Assembly (NCBI GenBank): GCA_012932295.1
Contig: JAAONU010000002.1
Location: 40,111,521 to 40,175,520, forward strand
DNA length: 64,000 nt
Source: Cyclina sinensis
Taxonomy: Eukaryota > Mollusca > Bivalvia > Venerida > Veneridae
Direction: 5' to 3'
Of this stretch, positions 23,964-34,014 are shown piece by piece. Under the pieces are notes generated by a model, which saw only the letters and a program-made list of their open reading frames with translations, was not told where the DNA came from and did no database searches. A program made the position numbers and the translations under genes. How positions within the stretch are numbered: position 1 is the stretch's first letter; every line of letters begins with the position of its first letter.

Positions 23964-24449
23964 CTGTATATGGATGTTGTTAGACAGGACAGTTCTTACA
24001 GCAATGTGGATTGCCATCTCGTAGTCTGCCATTATTTGTTCTGGGTTGGGTCGGATACCTCGCTGAAGACAAGCATCTAGTAGGGCTGTCAGCATCTCTT
24101 CAAAGATCAGCTGCTGCTTTGCGGGAAGTAGAGCGTAGACCACTGAGGCACATGATTCACTAAGAGGTACACGGATCACAAACAATTTCTGTAACTGAGA
24201 TGGCGCTGTGGAATGAGTTCCGTCCATAAATCATCTGGAAGCACTATCTAAGAGACCAAGACCATCATCAGTGGCGAAGATTAGAATTCTTTTATCTGTT
24301 GACTCGTTGTCGTTTATCACATTCGTTGAAAATTCCTCAGGGAATGGGACAGGAATATCTTGGATTGTTGATGGGTTCTTGGGTGTTGTTCCTCTCTTTG
24401 TGCGTCTCACAGTTTGCTTCAGCATCTTGACAGAACTGGCAGCGATTAC
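23964..24449 (-). pseudogene. MULE-type transposase remnant, upstream exon (DDE core)
   Basis: On the minus strand the acceptor TATTTTCAG precedes a 162-codon stretch beginning VIAASSVKML. It contains FMDGTHSTAPSQLQ (first catalytic Asp in DGT) and PEQIMADYEMA (second catalytic Asp), both typical spacing landmarks of the MULE transposase domain. One in-frame TGA (24231-24233) directly precedes FMDGT, at a position where Trp (TGG) is a likely ancestor. The 3' end is a phase-0 donor that joins the exon at 23098-23602. The N-terminal part, often a FLYWCH-type zinc finger in animal members, was not found upstream. Confidence 0.82.
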
Positions 24450-24689
24450 CTGAAAATATAGATAATAACAATGTTAAAGTCCCCTTATTTCTTAGAAATT
24501 GCATTGTTTTCCTTACAGGGAAGATCTTGAAACATTGTCAGATTTAAGAGGTCCTATAGAAATAACATAATTGTTTAGTCTATATTGACGCCTCATTTTA
24601 ATATTAAGCACGAAAAGAAATTTGATTTTGATAATTAATGTGCCTTTAAGTGTACTTTGATTATTTCATAAAATGATGGTGTTAACAAA

Positions 24690-25505
24690 CATTATTTTCA
24701 CCTCTACTTGTCGCAGTCTATTTATATTTTAAGTTTACATTAATTCACTTCAGAGTTTTAATGTGATGCTCTGGACAAACAAAATTTAAGAGGGGGAAAA
24801 TATGAAAAAAAAATGAATCAGGTAGAGTTAAGGTTCTTGCACACTGCACTTGCACTTTCTCTCTTTTCAAGTGTCAAGTCAATCCAAGTTATGTTCCGTA
24901 CAAAATGCATCATGAATTTAGAAAATGGGCGATAAGGTTATTCTTCTTGGGCAGTCCACTACTCCTTGTCGCCATATATCTTCTTCCAAGTTTCACATCA
25001 TTTCACGTCACAGATTTAAAGTTATGCTCAGGAAAAAATAAAAGGGCAGATCATTAAAAAATTTGACCAGGAAGAGTTATGGTTCTTGCTCACTGCACGT
25101 TTGCTTTTCAGCATCCATCTTTATATTTTAAGTTTCAAGTCAATCATTTTCATAATTTTCAAGTTCATCTTCGAACAAAAAAATACTAAATATTAAAGAA
25201 GGGAGGTTAAAACGGAATAATGATTTCAGTTATACTTTTTTGGCAATGTATTTCTCCTTGTCGCCATTTATCTACAATTTAAGTTTCACGTCAATTCACT
25301 TTACAGTTTTAAAGTTATGCTCCGAACAACATTTTTTAAGAGAGGGGATATTTCAAAAACGGGACAAAGTAGAGGTAAAATACTTGTGCAATGCAATAAT
25401 ACTCATTGCAAGGAAGCTCCGCCGTTAGTTTGAAGTCACTCAGCCAATTAGCAACATAGTTATGGTCCGGACAAAAACATCTGGACGCCGACCGCCACGG
25501 GGTCT
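24690..25505 (+). repeat. Element with divergent internal tandem units (GTTATGCTCCGGACAAA type), array 1
   Basis: Units of roughly 150-190 bp repeat the order: CTCCTTGTCGCC, AAGTTTCACGTCAATTCA, GTTATGCTCYGGACAAA, an A-rich patch with GGGGA, then GGTTCTTGCACACTGCACTT. Divergence between units is high. It closes with a GGACGCCGACCGCC tail near 25480. Related units occur at 25560-26120, 33310-33530 and 42570-43205. Confidence 0.7.
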
Positions 25506-25559
25506 CCGATAAAACGTCCTGTTTTGACGGGCGTAAAAATGAAAGTCAGAAATCAGTTA

Positions 25560-26120
25560 TTCCTGTAATTAAAAATAGAATGTATTTCTTTGATACTTCT
25601 TTTCCTCTATTTGCCTTCTATCAACATGTGTAATATCAACTAAATCTCTTGAATACTTTTTTTAATTATGCTTTGTAGAAGCAGTATAAAATATAACAAA
25701 GGGAGATAATTAAAAAATGTGGCAATGCAGAGTTATAACTGTTCAACACTGTGCTGCATATATATGCTCTCTATCAATAACTTCAACATCAACTAAATCC
25801 CTTTCACTACTTTACAGTTTTGCCCCGTACAAGCATTGTAACATTTTAACAATTTTTTTAAAGGGAAATAACTTGAAAAACTGCATTCTATGCCACTTTC
25901 CTCTATCGATGAGCCAAATATTAACAAACTGCCAATAAAGAAAAGATGGATTAAAGTTCTTGTGCACTGTTTTTTTCTCTCAATGTCCTCCGTCATTGTA
26001 TGAAATTAAAATAAATCCTTTCATTGGTTTTTAAGTTATACAGCAGACAAACCGGACGGACGGACAATCAGACGGACAAGTCCCCGACTATGTGCTCTGC
26101 CTTCAAGGAGTATATAAAGC
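25560..26120 (+). repeat. Second array of the same type
   Basis: Three or so further units (CTCTATCAATAACTTCAACA, TTTTGCCCCGTACAAGC and related) end in ACCGGACGGACGGACAATC at about 26050. This tail style is shared by several repeat families in the window. Confidence 0.6.
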
Positions 26121-26314
26121 TTTTCAGAGAGATTTGTTATTAAAAGAACATTTTGAATGTTCTTATTGTCAGACTATCAGAAGGCTTGCTGAAAATGTTA
26201 AAACTCCATACACTAAGTTTAAAACTTGACTTTTTGACCAGTCAAACGTTTATTATATCAAGTGTCCATCTTCATAGTTTATTCTTACACAAGTCCTAAC
26301 AATAAGTTATTACG

Positions 26315-27480
26315 CCCACTTTGAAGATGAGGGGGCTTTTAGCTTTGCACATATTAGTTGGTCGGTCTGTCGGTAGACACTTTGTTTGCAATCAATATCT
26401 GGAGAATGCTTCAGCCAAAGTTTATAAAACTTAGAAGGCATGTTGGATATGACCAGCAGATGAGGTACACCCTATTCTGTTTCGGTCACTAGGTCAAAGG
26501 TCAATGTCACTGTGGCATTGAACAGCAAAATCTTTTCCGATCTATATATTGAGTATGTTTGGACCTGGGAAATTTCTCAAACTTAATAGGCGGGTAGTTC
26601 TTGATCAAAAGATGAACCAATACTTTTCAGGCCACTAGGCCAAAGTTCAACGCCACGATGACGCTACACAGCAAAATCGTTTCCGATCAGTATAGAGAGA
26701 ACGCTTTGGTCTAACCTCCTAAAACCTGACAGCTGGTTGTTCATGTCCAACAGATGACCCCTATTCTTTTTCAGGTCATTAGGTCAAAGGTCAATGCAAG
26801 GGTGACATTGCAGAACAAAACCGTTTCAAATCAATATATTTAGCACGATTTGGCCCAGGCTCCTCAAATTTTCAAGGCTTTTTGTTTTTTTCGGGTAACC
26901 AGGTCAAAAGTCAACGCTGTAGTGACATTGTACAACAAATCCGTTTCCTATCAATATCTGAAGAACGCTTGGGCCCAGGTTCCTCAAACTAGGTGGGTTG
27001 TTCATGACCAATTCCATATTTCATTTGAGTCGGCAGTCAATGGTCATGGCAAAAGTGACACTGAACAGTTAAACTGTTTCCCGTCAAGACCGCTTGGGCA
27101 CAGGCTATTAAAACTTGTTAGGCCGATTGGTCATGCCAAGTAGATGACCCATAATGATTTTCAGGTCAATAGCTCAGGGACAAGGCCAAGGTGACATTGG
27201 ACAGCAAAATCTAACGCCTTGGCTTAACCTCCTCAAACTGGATAGGCTGGTTTATCATGACCAGTAGATGACCCTTTATTATTTTCGGATCACTAGATCA
27301 AGGGTCAAGGCAACAATGGCCCTGGATACCAAAATGATTTAAGATCAATAACTATGAATTGCTTGAGCCTAGCCTCTTAAAATCTTTTAGGCATGTTGGT
27401 CATGTCTTGTACATTGCCCCTTATTTTTGGGGTCAAAAGTTACGGGCACTTTGACCATGAACACATCCTCTGACTCACAG
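26315..27480 (+). repeat. Element with ~145-bp tandem units carrying AGGTCAAAGGTCA, plus orientation
   Basis: It starts with GAAGATGAGGGGGC and GTCGGTAGACACTTTG, then about seven or eight divergent units. Each runs: TTTCCGATCAATAT, GAACGCTTGGGCCCAGG, TCCTCAAACT, GGTTGTTCATGACC, AGATGACCC, AGGTCA repeat, GTGACATTG. Anchor spacing is about 120-150 bp. The reverse complement of 34015-35760 has the same start and the same unit order, so these are two inverted copies of one family. Arrays of ~160-bp units inside mobile elements are known from bivalves (pearl-type, Helentron-like); that link is inference. Confidence 0.85.
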
Positions 27481-27719
27481 TCTGCCCTTTTTTCACGACA
27501 TGGCCATCACTGGTTAATTACCACCAGCAACAAAGCGCTTCTTGGGAGCATATATGTTCCACAAAAAGTTTTTGTGCTGCGTACATAAAAGAGACTATAA
27601 ACATATTTCAGTTTGATATGAACCATATACCAAATATATTACAAGTCATTGGTGTTGGTTGTAACACATAAGTCCCCTACCGGTCCCTTGAAAATAAATT
27701 TGACATAATTATCACTGAA

Positions 27720-28165
27720 TGTGATTAATCCCCCGCAATACCACCTTGTCAGAGGAAAAGGGGGAAAATATAATGCGTCACGCACATCTACACTTACTAT
27801 TGATCTTGCACAAAAAGTTTTTAATCTATAGGCCTAGAGATTGAGAGGTAGTTTGCGTCACAAAAGTTTGCTGTTACGGGCCGTATCACCACAGAGCCGG
27901 CACTGGGCGCAGACAAAATGCGTCATACACATCTATACCTATTGGTGAACATGCACACCAAGTTTCAAATATGTTAAAGAAATTCTCGTCACAATATTTT
28001 GCTATAACGAAAACCACAGAGCGAGCATTAACATGTATGAAAAGCACGTCAAGCATATCTTAGCGTATTGATGAGCATGCACACTGAATTTCAAATCGAC
28101 AGTCTTAGAAATGTAGAAATATTTTGCGCAACAGGATTTTTGCAACGGACCGACCGACTATCGGA
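27720..28165 (+). repeat. Element with three divergent tandem units (GCGTCANRCACATCTAY)
   Basis: AATCCCCCGC opens the element. Three units follow that share TGCGTCAYGCACATCTA, TTGATGANCATGCACAC, AAGTTTCAAAT and a CGTCACAANATTTTGC stretch, about 130 bp apart. It ends in CGGACCGACCGAC at about 28150. Confidence 0.65.
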
Positions 28166-28309
28166 GTATCCATCTGTTAAAGTAATATTTACCAAAACAG
28201 CCAGAATTTTGATTTAAAAAAGCAGTGACATGCATATCTCTTAATTGTCATATATTCATATACTAGTACCAAGTTTCATTAACTTAACTTAGGCTACACG
28301 ATTTTTATG

Positions 28310-28400
28310 TTACCGCTGGATCCGATTTCCGGATAGCCGGACGGACAGACAGACGGATAGACAGCCAGACAAACAGACAGACAGAGGGCAAACCTTCAGA
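28310..28400. repeat. GGACGGACAGACAGACGG-type tail
   Basis: A purine-rich run of GACA/GACG units (28335-28385) closes a further degenerate copy of this element style. No coding potential. Confidence 0.6.
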
Positions 28401-28476
28401 CCACTCGGTACTAACACCGGTAGGGATCTAATAGCAGGTGTCAGTATACTAATCAAGATTCCATACACAATAGTAG

Positions 28477-28934
28477 CAGTGTAGCAATACCACGTGACTA
28501 TGACGTCACGAAAGGCATCAATGTAAACAATGGCTCCTCTTGAAAAAAGAAAATTACCCATAACTATTTCATTTCTTTATCGATTTTAATGGGACATGTG
28601 TCAGTCTATGGAGAAAATATAAGCTTTCCATGGAATAAAGGATCTCCATCAGCAGCTGAGCCGTTTTATCAAACACTGTGTGAAACCTCGCATACAAACA
28701 AATTTCAACTTTTCACGCAGCGCTTAAAAAACCGCTCAGCTGCTGATGGAGATCCTAAATTCAGTGGAAAGCATATATTTTTACTCCTTAGACTGACACA
28801 TGTCACATAGTAATCGATGAAGAAATGAGATACTTTAGGGTAATTTTCTGTTTTCAAGAGGAGCCAATGTTGACAGTTTTGTCTTGGTTTTGATGCCTTT
28901 AGTGACGTCACGATCACGTGGTATTGCCACACAA
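28477..28934. mobile_element. Fold-back MITE family F1, copy 1
   Basis: A long inverted repeat. The left arm (28477-28670) and right arm (about 28725-28934) are near reverse complements over about 200 bp, from CAATACCACGTGA through GGCATCAA, ATGGCTCCTCTTGAAAA and GACACATGTGTCAGTCTA-like blocks to CTCCATCAGCAGCTGAGC. The loop is about 55 bp. No protein frame. A second copy at 47015-47420 confirms the family. No clear target duplication is seen here. Open frames on both strands inside are arm sequence. Confidence 0.85.
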
Positions 28935-28961
28935 TTGTAACAACTCGGCCTTTTCCGACAG

Positions 28962-28982
28962 CTTCGTATAAAGACCTCGTAT
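28962..28982 (+). other. Possible short 5' exon of the small gene at 29749-32523
   Basis: A strong acceptor-like tract (CTCGGCCTTTTCCGACAG) and a consensus donor (CGTAT|GTAAGTG) bracket 21 nt just past the fold-back element. It has a stop in the frame needed, so it could only be 5' UTR. It may instead be the 3' end of a first exon starting nearer 28935. Confidence 0.2.
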
Positions 28983-29240
28983 GTAAGTGTATGAATACAC
29001 CAAATGGTAATTTGCCCAGGCTTTAATAAAAATATAAACAAACATTGCAGAATTCAAGCAGTGTTTGTCTTATGCATTAGAAAAAAAACGAAAATAAATT
29101 TTAATTTAAAGCACGGACAGGTATATTTTCAATTTAGCAGACACCATTTGTATTATAAAATAGTCCAATATGGCGCCTAGCACATTATTTCCGAGGTGAC
29201 TTATTGAAGTCGCGCGAGGTGTTCCGATTGATTGCCACAC

Positions 29241-29700
29241 TGAGTAGGGTACTTCGTCATCGCGCACCTGTTTTATGCTCTCTCGCGGATCAACAATCAG
29301 TCGCTTGAAAGGTAAAATGGTCTTTTTCAATAAGAAATATGTAGAGTTACAAATCATGTTGTGCACCGAAGATTGGCTGGTGTGCTTTTTATTTACGTAA
29401 ATAATTTTTATAATGTAAAATTCTAGATTAGGCCTGAAAACCGGTGAAAGTTTTTTTCTGAATGCATGCAGAAAAAAAATTCACCCGTTTCAGGCCTAAA
29501 CTAGAATTTTACATTGAAAAAATTCTTTACGTAAATACAAAGTACATCAGCCAATCTTCGGTGCACAACATGAGATTTTTTGCAACTCTACAGATTTCTT
29601 ATTGAAAAAGACCATTTTACCTCTCAAGCGACGAATTGTTGACAAAAAAATGGTCCGCGAGAGAGCATAAAATAGGTGCGCGATGACGTAGTATCATACC
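29241..29700. mobile_element. Fold-back element F2 (inverted repeat ~460 bp)
   Basis: The left arm (29241-29455) and right arm (29480-29700) are near reverse complements. Shared blocks include GTCATCGCGCACC, TTTTATGCTCTCTCGCGGA, GGTAAAATGGTCTTTTTCAA, TGTTGTGCACCGAAGATTGG and GTAAAATTCTAG. The centre is a TGAATGCATGCAG palindrome with almost no loop. No target duplication or coding frame was identified. Different sequence from F1, only about 300 bp away. Confidence 0.85.
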
Positions 29701-29748
29701 ACTGATACACATGTTTATAAAAATATTCATTGTCTTTTGCTGGCCTAG

Positions 29749-29808
29749 TTGTTACCCCATACGATCCACTATGAAATGTGTCCAAGCTATGAAGACACTG
29801 AAGCGGAG
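29749..29808 (+). CDS. Candidate exon 2 of a small spliced gene (start codon at 29771)
   Basis: A pyrimidine-rich acceptor (TCTTTTGCTGGCCTAG) and a good donor (GCGGAG|GTAAAT) bracket 60 nt. In the frame that leaves in phase 2 there is an ATG at 29771-29773 with A at -3, reading MKCVQAMKTLKR and then a split codon. The exon at 32400 supplies exactly the missing base (AG|A, Arg). The joined frame is 53 codons. No family was recognised. The upstream codons are also open, so the true start could lie in an earlier exon. Confidence 0.35.
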
Positions 29809-29999
29809 GTAAATTGTGACCTGAAGAGTGGTTACGAGACTTTTACTTGAACTGAGCTGGCGACATTATTTTTTTTGACTAAACATGCACTAGTTCTTTT
29901 TCATCCTAGATGTTATCAAAACACATTTAGATTTTTATGGAAGAATGGGCAAAAAATGAGAACAAACATCTAATTTTGTAAGCTAAAATGTTGTCAAGA

Positions 30000-31500
30000 A
30001 AATCCTGTTAAATCACACCTGTAAATCCTTTCATTTCAGAATTCCTGTTGTCAAACTATAATAAATCTTGGAATATTTTCTCATAAATCATACCTAAGTG
30101 TCATATTACCTGACCTCTCTCCTAGCTTGCATGTCATGACATGTTAATTAACACTAATTAAGAATGATTAAGATAATTTAATGTAACAGTAATATTCTAC
30201 TAATTATTTACACACATCAGTATAAAATATCGTTATAACAACAGCAGTTTGTTTATTTCCTCAAGTATTTTTTTTATTATATGTTATAACATCTTCGTTT
30301 ACTTGACATATCTTCATATATTTTATGAATTTTAGTAATATGATAAATACGATCAAATTCATAACACGACAAATAGAGTAATTTGACGTAACTGAGCGGC
30401 ACAAATCTGCCTCTGGTAATCATTTCTGATTAAAGAATTGACAGACACGAATATCTATAATCTATAATAAAATGTAAAAATATTAACTAAATGATGCTTT
30501 GACGTAGTAACTCATTTGCACGATATAATTTGTCTGCTCGGGTGGATATAGTGATCATTTATTTTGAAATCCGATGACCGGTCGAACGACGAATATGAAA
30601 ATAATCATGTTTGCTGAACTTTGTGTGACGATGCAATTTTGTTTAGTCTTTGAAGCAGTGACAAGGCTCATGTGCGAAATACCTTGTCTGCCCACGGTGA
30701 TGATTTACACAAAATTATTTCAACATCTGCTGACCATTTTCGAAGTGATATGTCATAAACCGAAAGGACATGTGTGTGCACAAACACATACACATGTGTA
30801 TGCACATACGGACAGGAGTTACCATATATTCTAGACACCATTTCATGATACGGACCATAGCAGATCTATATGTGTAATGTAATTTAATTCGTCTTATGAG
30901 ATTGTAATGCAATGGTAAAAAGTCTGCCTATTTTCATTTCAACTGAATTTCTCCTATATATTAGTTTCACCCTTGCAGTTCATTGCCCGTTATATATAAC
31001 ATACACCATTAACATAATATACACACATTTTATGGCTACGATACCAACTTCTACCTGTAACTAATGCAAAATGACAAGCACACTCACAAATAGACAAGCA
31101 CTTGAGTTCTATTGTCATCTCCTATCGGGATCAAACTGACACCTAAGAACATGGCCTAATGTCCTCTTAGCTACTTGACCAAACAGATTGCTTTAAATAC
31201 AGATGGTCAAGTGACCACTAAGGTGTTCGGAATGACAAACAATTACAACATGGAGTAGCAGTCACTCTTGCTTCTCATTTCTGTATCTGTTAAGCCGCTT
31301 ACCATGAACCAGAACACGGCTATTTTTCTGCAAAATGTGTGGAATAAGTTTTAAGACTCAGACATTATCAGGTAATGAAAATCACTGTTCATATCAAAAT
31401 AGATTTTATCTGTCAGTACGCACCGAGGAAGAGTATCATAATGTAGTTCGTACCGAAGAAGCCCTATGTTTCTTATCAAGTATATTCCTGTTTAGACTAG
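30000..31500. other. Intronic or intergenic; nothing firm
   Basis: AT-rich. A degenerate tRNA-like patch on the minus strand (about 31120-31185; TAGCTAAGAGGAC and CAGTTTGATCCCG) may be an old SINE head. A local CATGTGTATGCACAT-type inverted repeat lies near 30770-30810. Confidence 0.35.
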
Positions 31501-31513
31501 TATTGTTTTTGTA

Positions 31514-31741
31514 GCATGGTGTTTGCTATTAACAAAGCTTCTTAGTGGTGTAACACGCCATAAAAATCATAATACTTAATAGGTCTGGTGCATGGTGTTT
31601 GCTATTAACAAAGCTTCTTAGTGGTGTAACACGCCATAAAAATCATAATACTTAATAGGTCTGGTGCATGGTGTTTGCTATTAACAAAGCTTCTTAGTGG
31701 TGTAACACGCCATAAAAATTATAATACCTAATAGGTCTGGT
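31514..31741 (+). repeat. 76-bp tandem repeat, exactly three copies
   Basis: Units start at 31514, 31590 and 31666. The first two are identical over 76 bp and the third differs by two bases (C to T in CATAAT, T to C in ACTTAAT). A recent local triplication. Confidence 0.97.
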
Positions 31742-32399
31742 GCTTCTCATTCTTAACATTTAACACGCTGACAGCAATCTCTGACGGAAATAGCTGTTTC
31801 CAGGAAACAGTTCATACACCTGTCCGAGACATTATCCTGTCTAACAAATGTGGGAACAATTAAAATAGACTAAATACTTAGATTTTTTATTCGTTAAATT
31901 CCAAAATATGACATCTACAGTTTCATAAGGTGTTTCTTTGATCTGAGCTTGCTAGATTCTGACCAGGTTTCAAAATCATCCAAAGGATTATCCTAGGTAA
32001 TTTTCTTTAAGATTACATAAGCATGTTATCTCTCGAGTGTTCATTATAAAGCTCTCCACTGATTTCAACTTGTTTTTATTATTTGTAATCCTCAAAGAGA
32101 ACAGCAAAAAAATATTTTGACCAAGTTAAATGAAGACTGAATTACAATGTGATGATTAAATTGTTCACAATGATTTTCTTTGATCCGAGCGGGTGTTTTG
32201 ACAAACATGACCTGGTTTAGATGTCGTTCGAAAGATCTTCGGTGCAAACATTCTGAGTATCGATAAAGTTTAACAAAAACATCGCAGAACAGATACGCCT
32301 GTTAAATTGAATGTTTTTTATATAAATTGGTTAATATTGAATCATTACAACTAGATTTCTTTCTACCCTAATATGATGTTGTATATATGTCTTTTTCAG

Positions 32400-32523
32400 A
32401 TCCTTGAATGAAAAGCAAACGAAGGCTCAGTTCCGGATGTACAGTTTCAGTGCTGGGAGTGGTTTCGTCTTGCCAGCCACCGAGATGGTGGCTGCAAGAC
32501 ACGTCAAAATGCTTCTCCATTAG
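32400..32523 (+). CDS. Candidate terminal exon of the small spliced gene
   Basis: A strong acceptor (ATATGTCTTTTTCAG ending at 32399) is followed by 124 nt: one base completing a codon, 40 sense codons and TAG at 32521-32523. It includes SLNEKQTKAQFRMYSFSAGS and then GFVLPATEMVAARHVKM, a mix of charged and hydrophobic residues unlike the AT-driven translation of the surroundings. The hydrophobic stretch is too short to be called a membrane helix with confidence. The 3' UTR would run to the AATAAA at 33107-33112. Protein not recognised; transcript evidence would decide. Confidence 0.4.
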
Positions 32524-33106
32524 AAATCAGTGGGAATGACGATCTGTTGGACAATCAGTTTAGAATGTGCTAGAAACTTGATAAATTCTTGCCAGGATGA
32601 GATCCTAAGATAAACTTCAGTTTGTTGAAATAACTCATTTCTTGCAACTTGCTACTAATTCAATTACTCAATTGACTTTTGTTACTCTGATCGATATTTT
32701 GAAGTGTGCAAAATACACATTTTTTGACATTGTCATTTGTTTATATACATGTATTTATCTTTTGCTTATTACTGAATCTTTTATAATAATAAGAATGTAT
32801 TCATTTTAAGGTTTGGTTAATTTTCTGTTACACTTTGTTTTAAAAAAAGTGTTATACAGAGATGTTTATTGCATTTTATGGTATTTTTTTAAGGAATTTT
32901 TAACATTCTCTTTTGCATTTTTATTGCGTTTGTTTTCTTTCTTTTTTACATAATAACATGAATGTGTATGATTTTTAAACTTATCCAGCATCTAGTCACA
33001 AGAAGTTATCTCTCTCTGTACTCAGACTGAATTTCATGATGATGAATCTTGAGAATTAAAGAAACAATTATCAATTTGAAATAGTTTTGTTGTTTATATA
33101 TTTAAG

Positions 33107-33112
33107 AATAAA
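33107..33112 (+). promoter_or_regulatory. Poly(A) signal AATAAA for the small gene
   Basis: The first canonical AATAAA downstream of the TAG at 32521, about 585 nt into the putative 3' UTR. Its role depends on the gene model being real. Confidence 0.3.
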
Positions 33113-33164
33113 ACACCTCTAATTAAATACTGTATAAAAGCAATGTAGGCATTGCATCGGCTCA

Positions 33165-33305
33165 TGATCTGTTGCCAGATATACAGCCGATATCGGACCG
33201 ATATCGAGCCGAGTTACACTACCGACATCAGGCCGATGTACATGCCGACATCGGACCGACATCGCAAAATATATCGGGCCGATGTTGGACCGATATGTAA
33301 TGTTT
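33165..33305. repeat. GC-rich cluster of CCGATATCGG / GCCGATGT motifs
   Basis: CCGATATCGG (33187-33196) and variants (CCGACATCGG, GCCGATGT, ACCGATAT) recur every 10-20 bp. It ends with ATGTTTGCTGGGA. It stands out from its AT-rich setting by base composition and CpG content. Confidence 0.7.
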
Positions 33306-33309
33306 GCTG

Positions 33310-33530
33310 GGATGTTCTGGACAAAAAAAATTAAGAGGGGAGATAATTAAAAATGACACCAGACAGGATTATGAATCTTGTACATTGCACTTCTACACTT
33401 TGCGTCTTTCGACGAGCGTATTATAAAAATGTGGTATCTAGAGTGATTATTATCTTATATCTTGACATGCACGACAGACGACAGAAGACGGATCACTAAA
33501 GTTCACACTGAGCACCCTGTGCTAAGATGG
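33310..33530 (+). repeat. Single unit of the CTGGACAAA / TTGCACATTGCACTT element type
   Basis: GTTCTGGACAAA, GGGGAGATAATT, an inexact GAATCTTGTACATTGCACTT, then GACAGACGACAGAAGACGG and a hairpin-like CTGAGCACCCTGTGCT. Same architecture as the units at 24690-26120. Confidence 0.55.
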
Positions 33531-34010
33531 ACTTAAATACTGAGGCTAAACTACATTTTCATGAGCCTTTTGTTTTTTATTTGGGCTGGCGATTTAGAAT
33601 CGAATCTTTAACTTGATCAACTTACCATCCTAATAATTATTTTGACCAATATAATGAAGATTAGGTTTGTCTCTATGTAGTCAAGGTTTTCTTACTGTTC
33701 TGTGCTGGGGACTTAGTGCTTAATGCTATGTTTTTAATTGACATAAAGGACATCTGTATTTCGAAACCAGAGCTGTCATGTAAGTGATAAATGCCTCCAA
33801 AGGAGTGTTACCAAGAGATGCATACTTAGATGGCTGTACCAAGTCTCAAATTTGTGCAATATATTATCAAGATAAACATTATTAGCAAGACTTAGTAATT
33901 TCCTTTCAGTTGAGCTAACTGACTATAGTATCAAACCCGCACACAGAATGATCAGCAATAACATTCTCATTACGCTTTTTGAAATTTGAGTAAACAAGAG
34001 ATGTTTGTAA
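33531..34010. other. Mostly plain sequence; element-start fragment near 33768
   Basis: AGAGCTGTCATGTAAGTGAT and AAATGCCTCC near 33770 resemble the leading edge of another dispersed bivalve element. A similar AAGAGCTGCTAATGCAAGTG occurs at about 58010. No gene. Confidence 0.35.
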
Positions 34011-34014
34011 AACA

